A stretch of DNA of 64,000 bases from Campanula takesimana (GCA_026119855.1 JAOWBW010000191.1:620001-684000), one strand, 5' to 3'; shown: positions 11,256 through 21,753, counted from the stretch's first letter. The notes: a model not told the origin generated them from the letters alone. A program made the numbers and translations.

Positions 11256-12600
11256 CATTAAACCTTAAGTACAAAATTAATTCAACCAAACCTTCTCGTA
11301 CGAAGTAATTAACAATCAAACATTCTCATTCGAAGTAATTTACAACCAAAACCCCATATCCTGGGTAACTTATAATCAAAACCTTTATAATCAAAGAAAA
11401 TTCACTTAAACCCCAAACCTTGGGTAATCAACAACTAAATCCCATACGTTCAACAAATTAATCAAACAAAACCCCACACCTTGGGTAATTTACAATTGAA
11501 ACCCCAAACCTCGGATAAAATACAAATAAATCCTCCTATCTTGGGTAATTTGCAATAAAGCACTACAACTTCAAGCTAAACCCAAAATTTTTGGTAACTC
11601 ACAATCAAACCTTCTCATTCGAAGTAATTTACAATCAAACCCTTCAATCAAGGTAAATTACAGTCAACTCACATACTTAAAACAACTTACAACTAAGTCA
11701 CTCGAACCCCATATCTTAGGTAATTTGCAAACAAAGCACCTCAACTTAACATCATCCGAATCCAAACCCCGTAACTTTGGGTAAATTACAATCAAACCTT
11801 CTCATTCGAAGTAATTAACAATCAAACCTTCTCAATCGAAGTAATTAACAATCAAACCTTCTCGTTAGAAGTAATTAACAATCAAACCTTCTCGTTAGAA
11901 GTAATTAAACCTTCTCGTTCGAAGTAATCAACAATCAAACCCTTCATGCAAGGTAAATTCCAATCAAGTCCCTCGCTCCAAAATAACTCACAATCAAATC
12001 TTACACTAAGAGCAATTCACAATTAAAACCCTCTACGGTTAATATTAGAAACCCCGAACTTGGGTAGCTTACAATTACAACTCTTACAAATCAACAAGAA
12101 TTAACTTAAACCCCCGAACTTGGGTCATTCACAATCCAAATCTTTACAATCAAAGTAAGATACAAATAAACCCCCAAACCTTGGGTAATCTACAAATTAA
12201 AACTCTTTGCAATCTACATAAGATTCATTTAAACCCCAAACTATGGGTAAAATACAACTAAATTCACTTAAAACCCCAAATCTTGGGTAACTTATAATCA
12301 AAATCTTTACGACCAAAGTAAAATTCAATAGAGCCCCAAACCATGGGTAAATCCCGAGTAAACCTCTACGTTCAATGCTAATCATTTTAACCCCAAACTT
12401 TGGTTAATTTACAATCAAATCAAGATTAACGCATTTAAGCCCCAAACGTTGGGAAATTCACATCTCTAAACTCAAATAATCAAAACTCAAACCCTAGACC
12501 ATAGGTAATTGCACACAAACCTCAATACTTAAAACCTATGCAAAAAGTATCTTACACCAACAAATCCCAAATAAGGTCGAAACCTCCGTAAACCCTAATC
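11256..12600. repeat. Degenerate tandem array, about 30-33 bp units (element D 3' region)
   Basis: Two interspersed unit types recur dozens of times: CCTTCTCATTCGAAGTAATT plus AACAATCAAA, and CCCCAAACCTTGGGTAA plus TTACAATCAA. Both share the AATYAACAATCAAA spacer, so they look like diverged forms of one ancestral unit. No coding potential. 3'-region tandem repeats are characteristic of Tat/Retand-type elements. Confidence 0.85.
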
Positions 12601-12649
12601 TTTAAAATCAATTTATAATTGGGGGTCGGATCATCCGCAAACCCAAAAG

Positions 12650-12925
12650 ATTATAATTGAAGGTCGGAACCTCCGTAAACCCTAATACTTAAAATCAATC
12701 TATAATTAACGGTCCTAAACCCTAAAGATTATAAATTGAAGGTCGGAACCTCCGTAAACCCTAATACTTAAAATCAATCTATAATTAACGGTCCTAAACC
12801 CTAAAGATTATAAATTGAAGGTCGGAACCTCCGTAAACCCTAATACTTAAAATCAATCTATAATTAACGGTCCTAAACCCTAAAGATTATAAATTGAAGG
12901 TCGGAACCTCCGTAAACCCTAATTG
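12650..12925. repeat. 79-bp tandem repeat, about 3.5 copies
   Basis: The motif AGGTCGGAACCTCCGTAAAC recurs at 12661, 12740, 12819 and 12898, an exact period of 79 bp with near-identical units. Units contain a telomere-like CCTAAACCCTAAA, but only one and a half telomere repeats per unit. Confidence 0.93.
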
Positions 12926-13570
12926 GGTCCGGAAGACCTCTATAAAAATTACCAAATTGGGTTAAGAAATCCTCTATAAAATTTCTAAATTGGGTTAAGA
13001 AATCCTCTATAAAATTTCTAAATGGGCTAAGAAATCCTCTATAAAATTTCTAAAAATGGGTTAAGAAATCCTCTATAAAATTTCTAAAATTTAAAAATGG
13101 GTTAAGAAATCCTCTATAAAATTTTTAAAATTTAAAAATGGGTTAAGAAATCCTCTATAAAAATTTTAAAAATTTAAAATTGGGTTAAGAAATCCTCTAT
13201 AAAATTTCTAAAAGTTAAAAAATGGGTTAAGAAATCCTCTATAAAATTTCTAAATTGGGTTAAGAAATCTTCTATAAAATTTCTAAAATTTAAAAATGGG
13301 TTAAGAAATCCTATATAAAATTTCTAAATGGGTTAAGAAATCCTCTATAAAATTTCTAAATTGGGTTAAGAAATCCTCTATAAAATTTCTAAATCAATCT
13401 AAAAATTACCAATTGGATTCGGAAATCCTCTATAAAATTTCTAAAATCTAAAATTGGGTTCGGAAATCCTCTATAAAATTTCTAAAATCTAAAATTAGGT
13501 TCGGAAATCCTCTACAAAATTTCTAAAGCTTCTCTAAAATTGGGTTCGGAAATCCTCTACAAAATTTCTA
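12926..13570. repeat. Tandem array of GGGTTAAGAAATCCTCTATA units, 30-45 bp
   Basis: About 17 copies of a unit GGGTTAAGAAATCCTCTATA plus AAATTTCTAAA, with length variation in the A/T-rich spacer. The last few carry GGGTTCGGAAATCCTC instead. It follows the 79-bp array directly and precedes the unique 3' region of element D. No coding potential. Confidence 0.92.
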
Positions 13571-14009
13571 AATCAATCCATAATGAAAGGTCGGAACCTC
13601 CGTAAGCCCTAATCCTCCAAGTCAGTCTATAAATCGATTACGTGCGCTCTATAGGAAGTTAGAATTTATCCCTAAATTATGTTCTCGATTCTTTAAACTT
13701 CTTGTCGAATCATACGTATGGCCTTCCCTCCTTTCCCCAGTAGGGTCCACGCGACTTTATTGTTTACGAATGCTTGATTATCCCCAGCAAAAGACGGCAT
13801 CTCGTTTCTTCCTTTCCCCGTAGATCTCGAACTACGACTGGCTTGATTCCACTTGGATACGTAGGTAGCCTGACAAAAGTTCAGCCACTCGACCAACCTG
13901 GTCACATTCTTTCTTACTCCTCTCTCGATTTGGAACTCATGTTTCAGATCGGTTCCTTTCTTCATCGACGACCCTCCATGCCTTACAAGAAACGTCGCCG
14001 AGGGGCTAC
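13571..14009 (+). other. Unique 3' UTR end of Tat element D with RNA hairpin and polypurine tract
   Basis: Noncoding. At 13829-13870 it contains a GAACTACG...TTCC-loop-GGATACGTAGG stem-loop of the same type as those in elements A, B and E, on the plus (sense) strand. GCCGAGGGGCTAC (13997-14009) is the polypurine tract directly before the LTR at 14010, like GCTGAGGGGCTC before A's LTR. The open frames at 13693-14163 cross this boundary on both strands and look spurious. Confidence 0.75.
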
Positions 14010-15209
14010 TGTTAGTACCCAACTTGAAAATGAGTTATTAGGCATTCTAGAACTCACAGGGACCTCCCAGGTATTTATGAACTGCGCAGGACTTATCCGG
14101 AACTTCATGAAAAGCCCAGATAAAAAGATATCAACGACTGATCGGATGAAGCTGCAAAGATAGACGTTATCTAATCCTTCTCCAGAGTCCAGATTGATCA
14201 GAGCCTCGGGAATCGAGTCAATCCACTCGGACCGGCCGGGCGGCCACTTCTCCCAGGTCGAATTTTCCTATAAATAGGCCCCTCCATCAGCCTATTTGAT
14301 GACACCTAAAACCCACGGGAAAATCCTCACATAAAGGATTTCCAGCCTCTCTCTCCCCCTATCAAAACCCTCTCAAACCCTCTCTTTGATCTTGCTTTGA
14401 TCATCAAAGAGATCCAATACCGCCGTTCAATCAAAGGAGTGAAGATTCAACCTTCGAAGCCTCTTTAATCGGTTTGGTAACGCGTTCTTACTACTTAACT
14501 GCCTAGATCTATTATATTCATTCATATATTGCTAAGATCTAGGGTTTTGTTCATCGTTCGTGTTCTTGACCGATGATGATCTAGGGTTTCCACGAAACCC
14601 GCATTAGATCTAGGTCACATATTACGTATATTATGCATGTTTTCATCATGTTTATACATCTATATTCATATGTTCTTCATGCGCTCTTCATATTCTTAGT
14701 CTAGAACTTATAATATATGCTATAGCTAGGGTAGCGATCTTCATGTTTATGTGTTCATTCATATGTATCCATGATGTTCTTATTATAATGCTAGATTTAC
14801 TGCTTATACATTCATAACATGCTAGATCTAGGATTGTAATCCCTATTTATGTGCACATGCCATAGCAGATGATGATCCTAGGGTTTCATCAAACCCTAAT
14901 ACGATCTAGGAACTACTTCTAACCCTAATCTTCCCCCTCTATATGCATGATCCCGCTTCATCTCTCCCCATTCTAATTCATCAATGAACTACACCGACCT
15001 GAGCTTCTCATGATGAGAAGAATGTAGGCAATCTTCGGATCCGGTCTCAAACACTAACACACACACACACACATTGATCATGATAGAAAGACCGATTCGT
15101 CGGGCAATAGGAGTGATAACTTTAATATTCTTCTTCTATTGTAATTTGACCCCCGAACCCTATTATTCTCATAAATGGTTTTCTCAATGTTTTAACAACA
15201 AATAAAACA
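14010..15209 (+). mobile_element. Tat-clade LTR (3' LTR of D, and apparent 5' LTR of E)
   Basis: Starts TGTTAGTACCC after a polypurine tract and ends AAAACA just before a TGGCGACTC primer site: exactly 1200 bp. TATA box CTATAAATAGG at 14269-14279, then a pyrimidine-rich leader. Near the 3' end (14986-15048) is a structured motif with the perfect hairpin CTTCTC-ATGAT-GAGAAG. Being preceded by a polypurine tract and followed by a primer site, it joins two elements, as after LTR-mediated recombination. No second copy of this LTR is in the window, so the boundaries rest on these flanking signals. Confidence 0.75.
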
Positions 15210-15212
15210 ATG

Positions 15213-15221
15213 TGGCGACTC
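15213..15221 (+). other. Primer binding site of element E (tRNA-Arg type)
   Basis: TGGCGACTC lies 3 bases after the LTR end and equals the first nine bases of the better preserved site of element B (50881-50899). Only nine bases match. About 30 bases later the sequence jumps into the aRH domain, so gag, protease, RT and RH are deleted. Confidence 0.7.
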
Positions 15222-15240
15222 TCGATTTCAAACTCGCGTA

Positions 15241-16952
15241 TTCACAGCAGCCAATAAGCACGGTTATGGGATAGGAATGTTGCTTATTGATCCAAAGGAC
15301 ATCTACACTCCAATCGAAATCCGTCTTGAATTCGAAGCTACCAACAACATTGCCGAATATGAAGCATGTATAGCGGGCCTAGAAGCAGCACTAGAAAGAA
15401 ATGTCACAGAGTTAGAAGTATTCGGTGACTCCCTGCTCATTATCAATCAGACATCGGGTAAATGGCGAATCTAAGACCCGACCCTCCAACAGTATGGTCA
15501 AAATCTTGAGGAATTGGTTGAAAAGTTCCAAGACATCACGTTCAACTATTTGCCAAGGGACAAGAACCGCTTTGCTGATGCTTTAGCTACCATAGCCTCA
15601 CTAGTTGAGATGCCCAAAGGAAAAATGGTGAAACCCTCCAAAATTTCAAGAAGGACCAGTCCGGCATACTGCATGAGTATTGAGATCAATGAAGTCCAAG
15701 ATAACCCCCCGTGGTACACAGACATCATGAACTTCCTCAACAATGGCACCTTTCCCGAGAACAGCAATGGGAAAACTCGAGTGGCATTACAAAAGCTAGC
15801 CGCCAGATATGTGTTGATTGGAAACTGAGTCAACAAAAGACATCATCAAGGGATCAATCTCTTATGTGCAAATGAGACCGAAGCCTAAGAAATCATGCAC
15901 GAAGTCCACGAAGGCGAGTGTAGACCCCACATGAATGGGATTATGTTGGCCAAGAAAATACTCCATATTGGTTACTATTGGACTACAATGGAAAGAGACT
16001 GCATCGAGAAAGTCAAGAAATGCACCAAGTGCCAGTTCCATGCTAATCTGCAACATGCTCCACCTTCACAAATGTACAACATGACCACGCCTTGGCCATT
16101 CTCTTGTTGGGATATAGATATCATCGGCAAAGTCCATCCTACGGGAAGCAACGGGCAGTCATTCATTCTAGTGGCCGTGGATTACTTCACGAAATGGGTC
16201 GAAGCACAAGCTTACCGAGTCCTCAACGCCAGGAAGGTGGCCGAGTTCATGAAGAACAACATCATGTGCCGATATGGTATTCCTCACGAGATCATCTCCG
16301 ACAATGGGTCTCACTTTAAGAAAGAAATGGATGCACTTTTGGTTAACTACAAAATTACCAAGCACAAATCGTCCCCGTACCGTCCCCAAGCCAATGGAGC
16401 GGTCGAAGCAGCAAATAAGACAACCGAGGTCATCATACGAAAAAATGGCTTCAACGGGAAGGGATTGGCCTGAGAAATTACCACTAGCATTGTGGGGCTA
16501 CTGCACATCAATACGGTCAGCAACGGGAGAAACTCCATACTCATTAGTTTATGGTTCTGAAGCCGTACTCCCAGTCGAACTCGAGGTTCCTTCTCTACGG
16601 GTATTACTCGAGAACCGAGTCAACGAGGTTGATTGGATGCAAAGTCGATACAAGCAACTAGCCCTACTCGACGAAAAGAGGTTAAGAGCGTTTGAACGTA
16701 CAAGGGCTTATCAACAAAGAATGGCAAGGGCTTTCAACAAAAAGGTGAAGTGTCGAAATATCAAAGTGGGAGATTTGGTCCTAAGACAACATCCTCCCAA
16801 TGCCATGAATCCCCTTAGGAAGTGGGGACCTCGATGGATTGGTCCTTATGTGGTCAAAAAGATGCTAAGCTGCGGTCCGACTCGTAGATTTGGATGGTGA
16901 TCAATTACCAAAGGAGGTCAACCTCGACAAGCTCAAGAAGTTCTACACTTAA
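15241..16952 (+). pseudogene. Tat element E: aRH-integrase (copy 1), internally deleted and frameshifted
   Basis: Starts abruptly inside the second RNase H (AANKHGYGIGMLLIDP) and continues with NIAEYEACIAGLEAA and VFGDSLLI. After stops (TAA 15472, TGA 15826, TAA 15886) comes integrase: a zinc-finger region with CTKCQ, then the DDE core with CWDIDIIGK (first Asp present), ISDNGSHF (second Asp) and ANGAVEAANKT (Glu). An extra A in a run near 16435 shifts the frame, and the C-terminal part with RWIGPY follows. A further shift near 16865 precedes the native stop at 16950. The position of aRH between RH and IN identifies the Tat clade. Its counterpart at 20197-21429 is more than 95 percent identical by eye. 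Confidence 0.92.
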
Positions 16953-16965
16953 CAAATAAAGACCA

Positions 16966-17242
16966 ACAACAACAACAACAACATTACCCCAGTTCCGCAA
17001 AGGCTCCCACCTATGGTGGGGTAAGGGGGGTCGGATGTACGCAACCTTGCCCCTGTATTAAAGCACAAAGAGGCTGTTTCCAGATGACCCATGATGAAAA
17101 TTGCGTCGAAAATTGCATGGACTGACTGCTGCTTCATCACTAAGAAGCGCAGACAGTTTAGTGACCCATTTTGCTTTATTCCATCATATTCCCAAGCCAA
17201 AAAATAGTGAGTCTTTGGCTCCATCGGAAATGATGGAAAATT
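16966..17242 (-). mobile_element. tRNA-derived SINE with 15-bp target duplication
   Basis: Read on the minus strand it contains GGAAACAGCCTCTTTG, then GGTTGCGTACATCCGACCCC, then the 3' (TTG)n end at 16966-16983, the layout of the common plant SINE group often called TS/Au/SolS. Target duplication AACAAATAAAGACCA (16951-16965) and AACAATTAAAGACCA (17243-17257), one mismatch. The second Tat copy (21428-21450) shows the empty site. About 277 bp. Insertion is at the integrase stop codon, in the antisense orientation. Confidence 0.88.
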
Positions 17243-17282
17243 AACAATTAAAGACCATTTAAAAAAAAAAAAAAAAAGGCTC

Positions 17283-17379
17283 GCTAGGTTGAAAACCCGC
17301 AAGGGCGGCCTAGGCAAAAATTAGAGCACGTGCAGAAAAGAAGCCCGCTAGATTGAAAACCCGAAAGGGCGGTCTAGGC
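17283..17379 (+). ncRNA. Pair of GNRA-tetraloop RNA hairpins after integrase (element E)
   Basis: Two similar stem-loops: 17283-17315 and 17347-17379. Each has an outer stem CTAGG/CCTAG (first) or CTAGA/TCTAG (second), an internal loop TTGAAAA, and an inner stem CCC/GGG closed by a GNRA tetraloop (GCAA in the first, GAAA in the second). The G-C to A-U exchange in the outer stem is compensatory. Only the plus-strand RNA gives GNRA loops, so the structure belongs to the retrotransposon-sense transcript. Repeated at 21458-21555 and, on the minus strand, in element B at 42795-42830. Confidence 0.7.
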
Positions 17380-17423
17380 AAAAAACAGGGTGCACACACA
17401 AAAAAAATGGTCTTCATTTGTTT

Positions 17424-17485
17424 GAACTACGGAGACCTGAGCCTCTCTACGAGAGGAATGTAGGCAACCTTCGGGTGCGGTCTAA
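17424..17485 (+). ncRNA. Structured motif ACTACG...GTAGGCAACC (element E)
   Basis: A perfect 6-bp hairpin CCTCTC-TAC-GAGAGG, flanked by AGACC/GGTCT, which can pair outside it. Related to the motif at 14986-15048, where the hairpin is CTTCTC/GAGAAG (compensatory change at the second pair). It lies between integrase and the 3' end of the antisense PMD gene. Confidence 0.65.
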
Positions 17486-17694
17486 AACATAAATTTTTAC
17501 CCAATCATGTCATAACAAAATGCAATTTTTATTCATCTCTCAAATCATTCTTGCCATTACAACGGATATGTTGAGCAATAAAAAACATAAAAACTTTAAA
17601 TCCTAAACAAGTGGTCTATTAATTGCAATCTTGGGGTACTAGGAAAAATTTAATTTCTTCTTATCCTTCGAAGGGCCACCCGAACGACTCTCAA
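17486..17694. other. Convergent spacer between integrase and antisense PMD gene, copy E
   Basis: AT-rich noncoding sequence, nearly identical to 21646-21753 in copy A up to about 17640, after which the two copies diverge completely. It is the shared 3' UTR of both transcription directions. Confidence 0.6.
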
Positions 17695-19038
17695 TCATAC
17701 TCTTCTTGGGAGGCCTAGGAACGCTAAGATGGACCGAAATCTTCTGTGCAACAGAGCGCCTCTGAGCAAAAAAATCATCCAAGGGAGTTCCAAAAGGTTG
17801 GCTAGAATGTTATTCGAATCAGCAGCAGCTTCCTTATACCTTAAAGCACTGCTAGGCTCAAAATCCTTTCCCAACAGCTCAGCCCGAAGAGTGTCTACCC
17901 AAGTGATACCACGGCAGAGGGTGCCAAACAAATAGTCCAAGTAACTCTCAGGAAGAGAAATACTACCCCGATGAGGAGGGACGGAAGCCCACCGATGACG
18001 GTCACCGCCCCAAGCCGATTGGAGCTCTCTCGAAAAGTCCGGGCCCATATACGAGATAGGACGAAGCACCCCACTCCTAGGGAAGGGAATTATCTGCTAA
18101 CGGTCGAACTGCCTCAGAACCCGCTCCAGGTGATAAAACGAAGAATCCCTAAGGCCAGGAAGGACCACATGTCCAAAACCCAAAGTCCACTCCATAAAAG
18201 GATGATGACCCTAAGAGGGAGGACACCACTCAATGTCAGCCGATACCCGAGATGCAAAGAACTTCTTCCAACCGTCTTCAGACAAATCCCGAATCAGCAA
18301 TTTTCTCCTGTGAACAGCAAAAGGAGACAAGTCACCCTCCGAAGAATAAACCCTGAAGTGTTCCCGGAGCCATATGGTCAGAAGCAAGGGGCTTCCCCGA
18401 CACATCTCACCCATTCGATGCAACTCATCAAGGCCGTGCAGGGTCTCCCCCACTATAAGAGGGATTATACTAAATTGTTGCTACTTGGCCTGCAAGATAA
18501 TCTCAGCCAACTACGCATCCGCTGTCCCAAATGGGGTAACAAAAAGAACTTCGCTGAAAAGACAAGTTGCCATGGCATTCCTCTTGAAAGACTGGACCGC
18601 CATGTCCTCCGAATGCAAGCTGAAAAACATCGATAGCTCGGTTATATCTACCACGGTACCATGCAACACCTTCTTCACATCTCCGATAGGGAGGTTCAGC
18701 AAGTCAGACCAAGAATCGATCACACCTCTATGGTATTTAGGGATGGCAATATGAACCGCCAATGGCATACCGAAAATGGCACCAAAATCATCAACAATCG
18801 GTACCATTTCATTCGCCGAAAAATTGAAAGTGTGACTGTCACAATCCCAAAAGGCTGCAGCAGCCTTCAAAAAGTCCCAATCCGGCTTTAAGGTCCGAAG
18901 CGTGAAGAGAATTCGGAACCCAAAATCCTTCACAAAAGTCTTCTTGGGGTGGGTCTTGAAAGAGTAAACGAAGGTTGATAAATCCTTCTCATACTCATCG
19001 ACAACCTTGGCATCAAGAACAAAAGAATTGAAGGCCAT
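17695..19038 (-). pseudogene. Antisense PMD-type gene (type 1) in Tat element E, broken
   Basis: From an ATG at 19038 (context CCATGG) the minus strand encodes about 175 residues to 18511, with RILFTLRTL, AAAAFWDCDSHTFNF, MVPIVDDFGAIFG and KVLHGTVVDIT. This is homologous to the antisense ORF of element B at 31523 (FKLLFTLRKL, HLFNFNQDELCPTFEEF, RVLLHGTHLDIT), and the HTFNF segment corresponds to the PMD family's THTFHL block. After two stops the frame continues as GETLHGLDE (18453 leftward), matching AETLHGLDG of B, and then in another frame to 17695 (LYLDYLFGTL-type segment). It has no detectable intron and at least three breaks. Convergent with integrase. The PMD assignment rests on homology to B and to the family block, not on a search. 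Confidence 0.7.
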
Positions 19039-19133
19039 GGAAAGTGTGGATTGCAAGCAAAATTGAGCAAGAAAAGAGTATTCAAAAATGGCAGAAAAGA
19101 GCTGTTGGAAGAATGTGTTCGAACAGAGACTGA

Positions 19134-19275
19134 TGTTATAGCTGTTGGAGATCTTTTGGCCAGCAAATGTCAAGCCCCGAAATTCACTCCCCAGAAGCGC
19201 GCGACTCCCGGCACACACTTGGGAAACACGCGCGTCCCACAGACACCAGCGAGGCGCCCGACTCCCGTTTCAGAA
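19134..19275 (-). promoter_or_regulatory. Putative promoter of antisense PMD gene in E (U3-like)
   Basis: Reading leftward: a CpG-dense cluster with GGGCGCC, GACGCGCG and GTCGCGCGC at 19275-19195, then a weak TATA-like GCTATAACA at 19143-19134, about 100 nt before the ATG at 19038. This is the same order as in the A-family LTR U3 and in the two other antisense promoters of this region. Confidence 0.5.
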
Positions 19276-19480
19276 AGGCCTCAACCGGCCCTTGTCAAAA
19301 GAAGAAATCATGCAAGAACAAAAGTCCGGACACTCACAAAGTCAACATGACCAAAAAAATCTTCATCAAAGCCACAACAATCTCTACCCTCGAACACACA
19401 GTTGGGCGCACATCAAATTTTGGTCCGCCTCTAAGGCATGTCTAAATCAAAGTAAGAAAGAAACTTCCACTAAAAGTAGG

Positions 19481-19547
<67 letters not shown>

Positions 19548-19755
19548 AGTTAAGGTCAATCTCGATTTTACCTCTCAAAAGAGAACAAAGAATAATTGGT
19601 CCGCAGCTAACTGTGCCTGCACCCCACAAAAGTCAATTGCAAGTGCGATTCCAAACAGCATACATCAAAATACAGCTTCAAAAACAGCAAATTTGGTCCG
19701 CGGTGAACCAATGAAATCACCTCCTCATCAGCAGAATCTACTCAACAAGTTCACA
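19276..19755. repeat. Noncoding 3' region of E with (CT)n microsatellite
   Basis: Holds an almost pure CT dinucleotide run at about 19484-19543. The rest is nonrepetitive, with stretches shared with 25440-25680 of copy A (AAAAGTCAA...GCAAGTGCGA, GGTCCGCGGTGAACCA). No gene seen. Confidence 0.8.
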
Positions 19756-20196
19756 TACATCAGCAGGCACACTCTTGAGTCCCTCCAAATTAGCAGGCAG
19801 GCTCTCGAGTCCCTCCATATCAGTAGGCAGACTTTTGAGTCCCTCTACACCGGCAGGCAGACTTTTGAGTCCCTCTACATCGGCAGGCAGACCTTTCAAT
19901 CCCTCCAAACCAGCAAGCGGAGTTTCGAGTCCCTCTACACCGGCAGGCAGACTCTCGAGTCCCTCCAAATCAGCAGGCAGACTCTCGAGTCCCTCCAAAT
20001 CAGTAGGCATACTTTCGAGTCCCTCTACATCAGCAGGCAGACTTTCGAGTCCCTCTACACCAGTAGGCAGACTCTCGAGTCCCTCCAAATCAGCAGGCAG
20101 ACTTTCGAGTCCCTCTACATCAGCAGGCAGACTTTCGGGTCCCTCTACATCAGCAGGCAGACTTTTGAGTCCCTATAAATCAGTAGGAAGACTTTC
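19756..20196. repeat. 30-bp minisatellite, block 1 (about 14.5 units)
   Basis: Unit of exactly 30 bp, containing CAGGCAGACTTTCGAGTCCC, with two alternating variants (CTCTACATCAG/CTCTACACCGG and CTCCAAATCAG). As 30 is a multiple of three, several frames stay open on both strands, giving decapeptide repeats (SRQTFESLYI on plus, EGLESLPADV on minus); these are not supported as genes. The last unit ends in a breakpoint: ACTTTC runs directly into GACATCATG of the integrase region. Confidence 0.95.
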
Positions 20197-21429
20197 GACA
20201 TCATGAACTTCCTCAATAATGGCACATTTCCCGAGAACAGCAATGGGAAAACTCGAGTGGCATTACAAAAGCTAGCCGCCAGATATGTGTTGATTGGAAA
20301 CCGAGTCTACAAAAGACATCATCAAGGGATCAATCTCTTATGTTCAAATGAGACCGAAGCCCAAGAAATCATGCACGAAGTTCACGAAGGTGAGTGTGGG
20401 CCCCACATAAATTGGATTATGTTGGCCAAGAAAATACTCTGTATTGGTTACTATTGGACTACAATGGAAAGAGACTGCATTGAGAAAGTCAAGTAATGCG
20501 CCAAGTGCCAGTTCCATGCTAATTTGCAACATGCTCCACCTTCACAATTGTACAACATGACCACGCCTTGGCCATTCTCTTGTTGGGGTATAGATATCAT
20601 CGGCAAAGTCCATCCTACGGGAAGCAACGGGCAGTCATTCATTCTAGTGGCCGTGGATTACTTCATGAAATGGGTTGAAGCACAAGCTTACCGAGTCCTC
20701 AACGCCAGGAAGGTGGCCGAGTTTGTGAAGAACAACATCATGTGCTGATATGGTATTCCTCACGAGATCATCTCTGACAATGGGTCTCACTTTGAGAAAG
20801 AAATGGATGCACTTTTGGTTAACTACAAAATTACCAAGCACAAGTCGTCCCCATACCTTCCTCAAGCCAATGGAGCGGTCGAAGCAGCAAATAAGACAAT
20901 CGAGGTCATCATACGAAAAATGGCTTCAACGGGAAGGGATTGGCCCGAGAAATTACCACTAGCATTGTGGGGCTACCGCATATCAATACGGTCAGCAACG
21001 GGAGAAACTCCGTACTCATTAGTTTATGGTTCTGAAGCCGTACTCCCAGTCGAACTTGAGGTTCCTTCTCTACGGGTCTTACTCGAGAACCAAGTCAATG
21101 AGGTTGATTGGATTCAAAGTAAATACGAGCAACTAGCCCTACTCGATGAAAAGAGGTTAAGAGCGTTGGAACGCACAAGGGCTTATCAACAAAGAATGGC
21201 AAGGGATTTCAACAAAAAGGTGAAGCCACGAAATATCAAAGTGGGAGATTTGGTCCTAAGACAACATCCTCCCAATTCCATGAATGCCCTTGGGAAGTGG
21301 GGACCTCGATGGATTGGTCCTTTGTGGAAAAAAAATACTAAGCGGCGGTGCGGTCCGACTCGTAGATTTGGATGGTGATCAATTACCAAAGGAGGTCAAC
21401 CTCGACAAGCTCAAGAATTCTACGCTTAA
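20197..21429 (+). pseudogene. Tat element A: aRH/IN boundary and integrase (copy 2)
   Basis: Begins mid-gene at ATCATGAACTTCCTC, identical to 15725 in copy 1. Contains the zinc-finger region (stop TAA near 20494 just before CAKCQ), CWGIDIIGK (first catalytic Asp present), a TGA at 20746, ISDNGSHF and ANGAVEAANKT. The DDE triad residues are thus all visible across frames. Unlike copy 1, the A-run near 20915 is in frame, so KMASTGRDWPEKLPLALWGY reads through. The C-terminus breaks near 21335 and the native stop is at 21427-21429. Upstream aRH, RT and gag are missing because of the recombination joint at 20196. Confidence 0.92.
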
Positions 21430-21457
21430 CAAATAAAGACCATTAAAAAAAACGCTC

Positions 21458-21555
21458 GCTAGATTGAAAACCCGCAAGGGCAGCCTAGGCAAAAATTAGA
21501 GCACGTGCAAAAAAAGAAGCCCGCTAGATTGAAAACCCGAAAGGGCGGTCTAGGC
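21458..21555 (+). ncRNA. Pair of GNRA-tetraloop hairpins after integrase (element A)
   Basis: First hairpin 21458-21490 (inner CCC-GCAA-GGG, outer CTAG/CTAG with an A.C mismatch at the fifth pair), second 21523-21555 (CCC-GAAA-GGG, outer CTAGA/TCTAG). Same place relative to integrase as in E; the SINE present in E is absent. Confidence 0.7.
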
Positions 21556-21596
21556 AAAAAACAGGTGCACACACAAAAAAAATGGTCTTCATTTGT

Positions 21597-21645
21597 TTGA
21601 ACTACTACGAGAGGAACGTAGGCAACCTTCGGGTGCGGTCTAAAA
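21597..21645 (+). ncRNA. Partial structured motif (element A), 5' hairpin arm deleted
   Basis: GAACTACTACGAGAGGAACG lacks the GGAGACCTGAGCCTC segment that forms the 5' arm in E, followed by the conserved GTAGGCAACCTTCGGGTGCGG. The hairpin therefore cannot form as in E. Confidence 0.55.
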
Positions 21646-21753
21646 CATAAATTTTTACCCAATCATATCATAACAAAATGCAATTTTTATTCATCTCTCA
21701 AATCATTCTTGCCATTACAAAGGATATGTTGAGCAATAAAAGACATAAAAACT

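Noticed and set aside
12625..12925. Interstitial telomere repeat (CCCTAAA)
   Set aside because: Only CCTAAACCCTAAA within each 79-bp unit; no run of telomere units.
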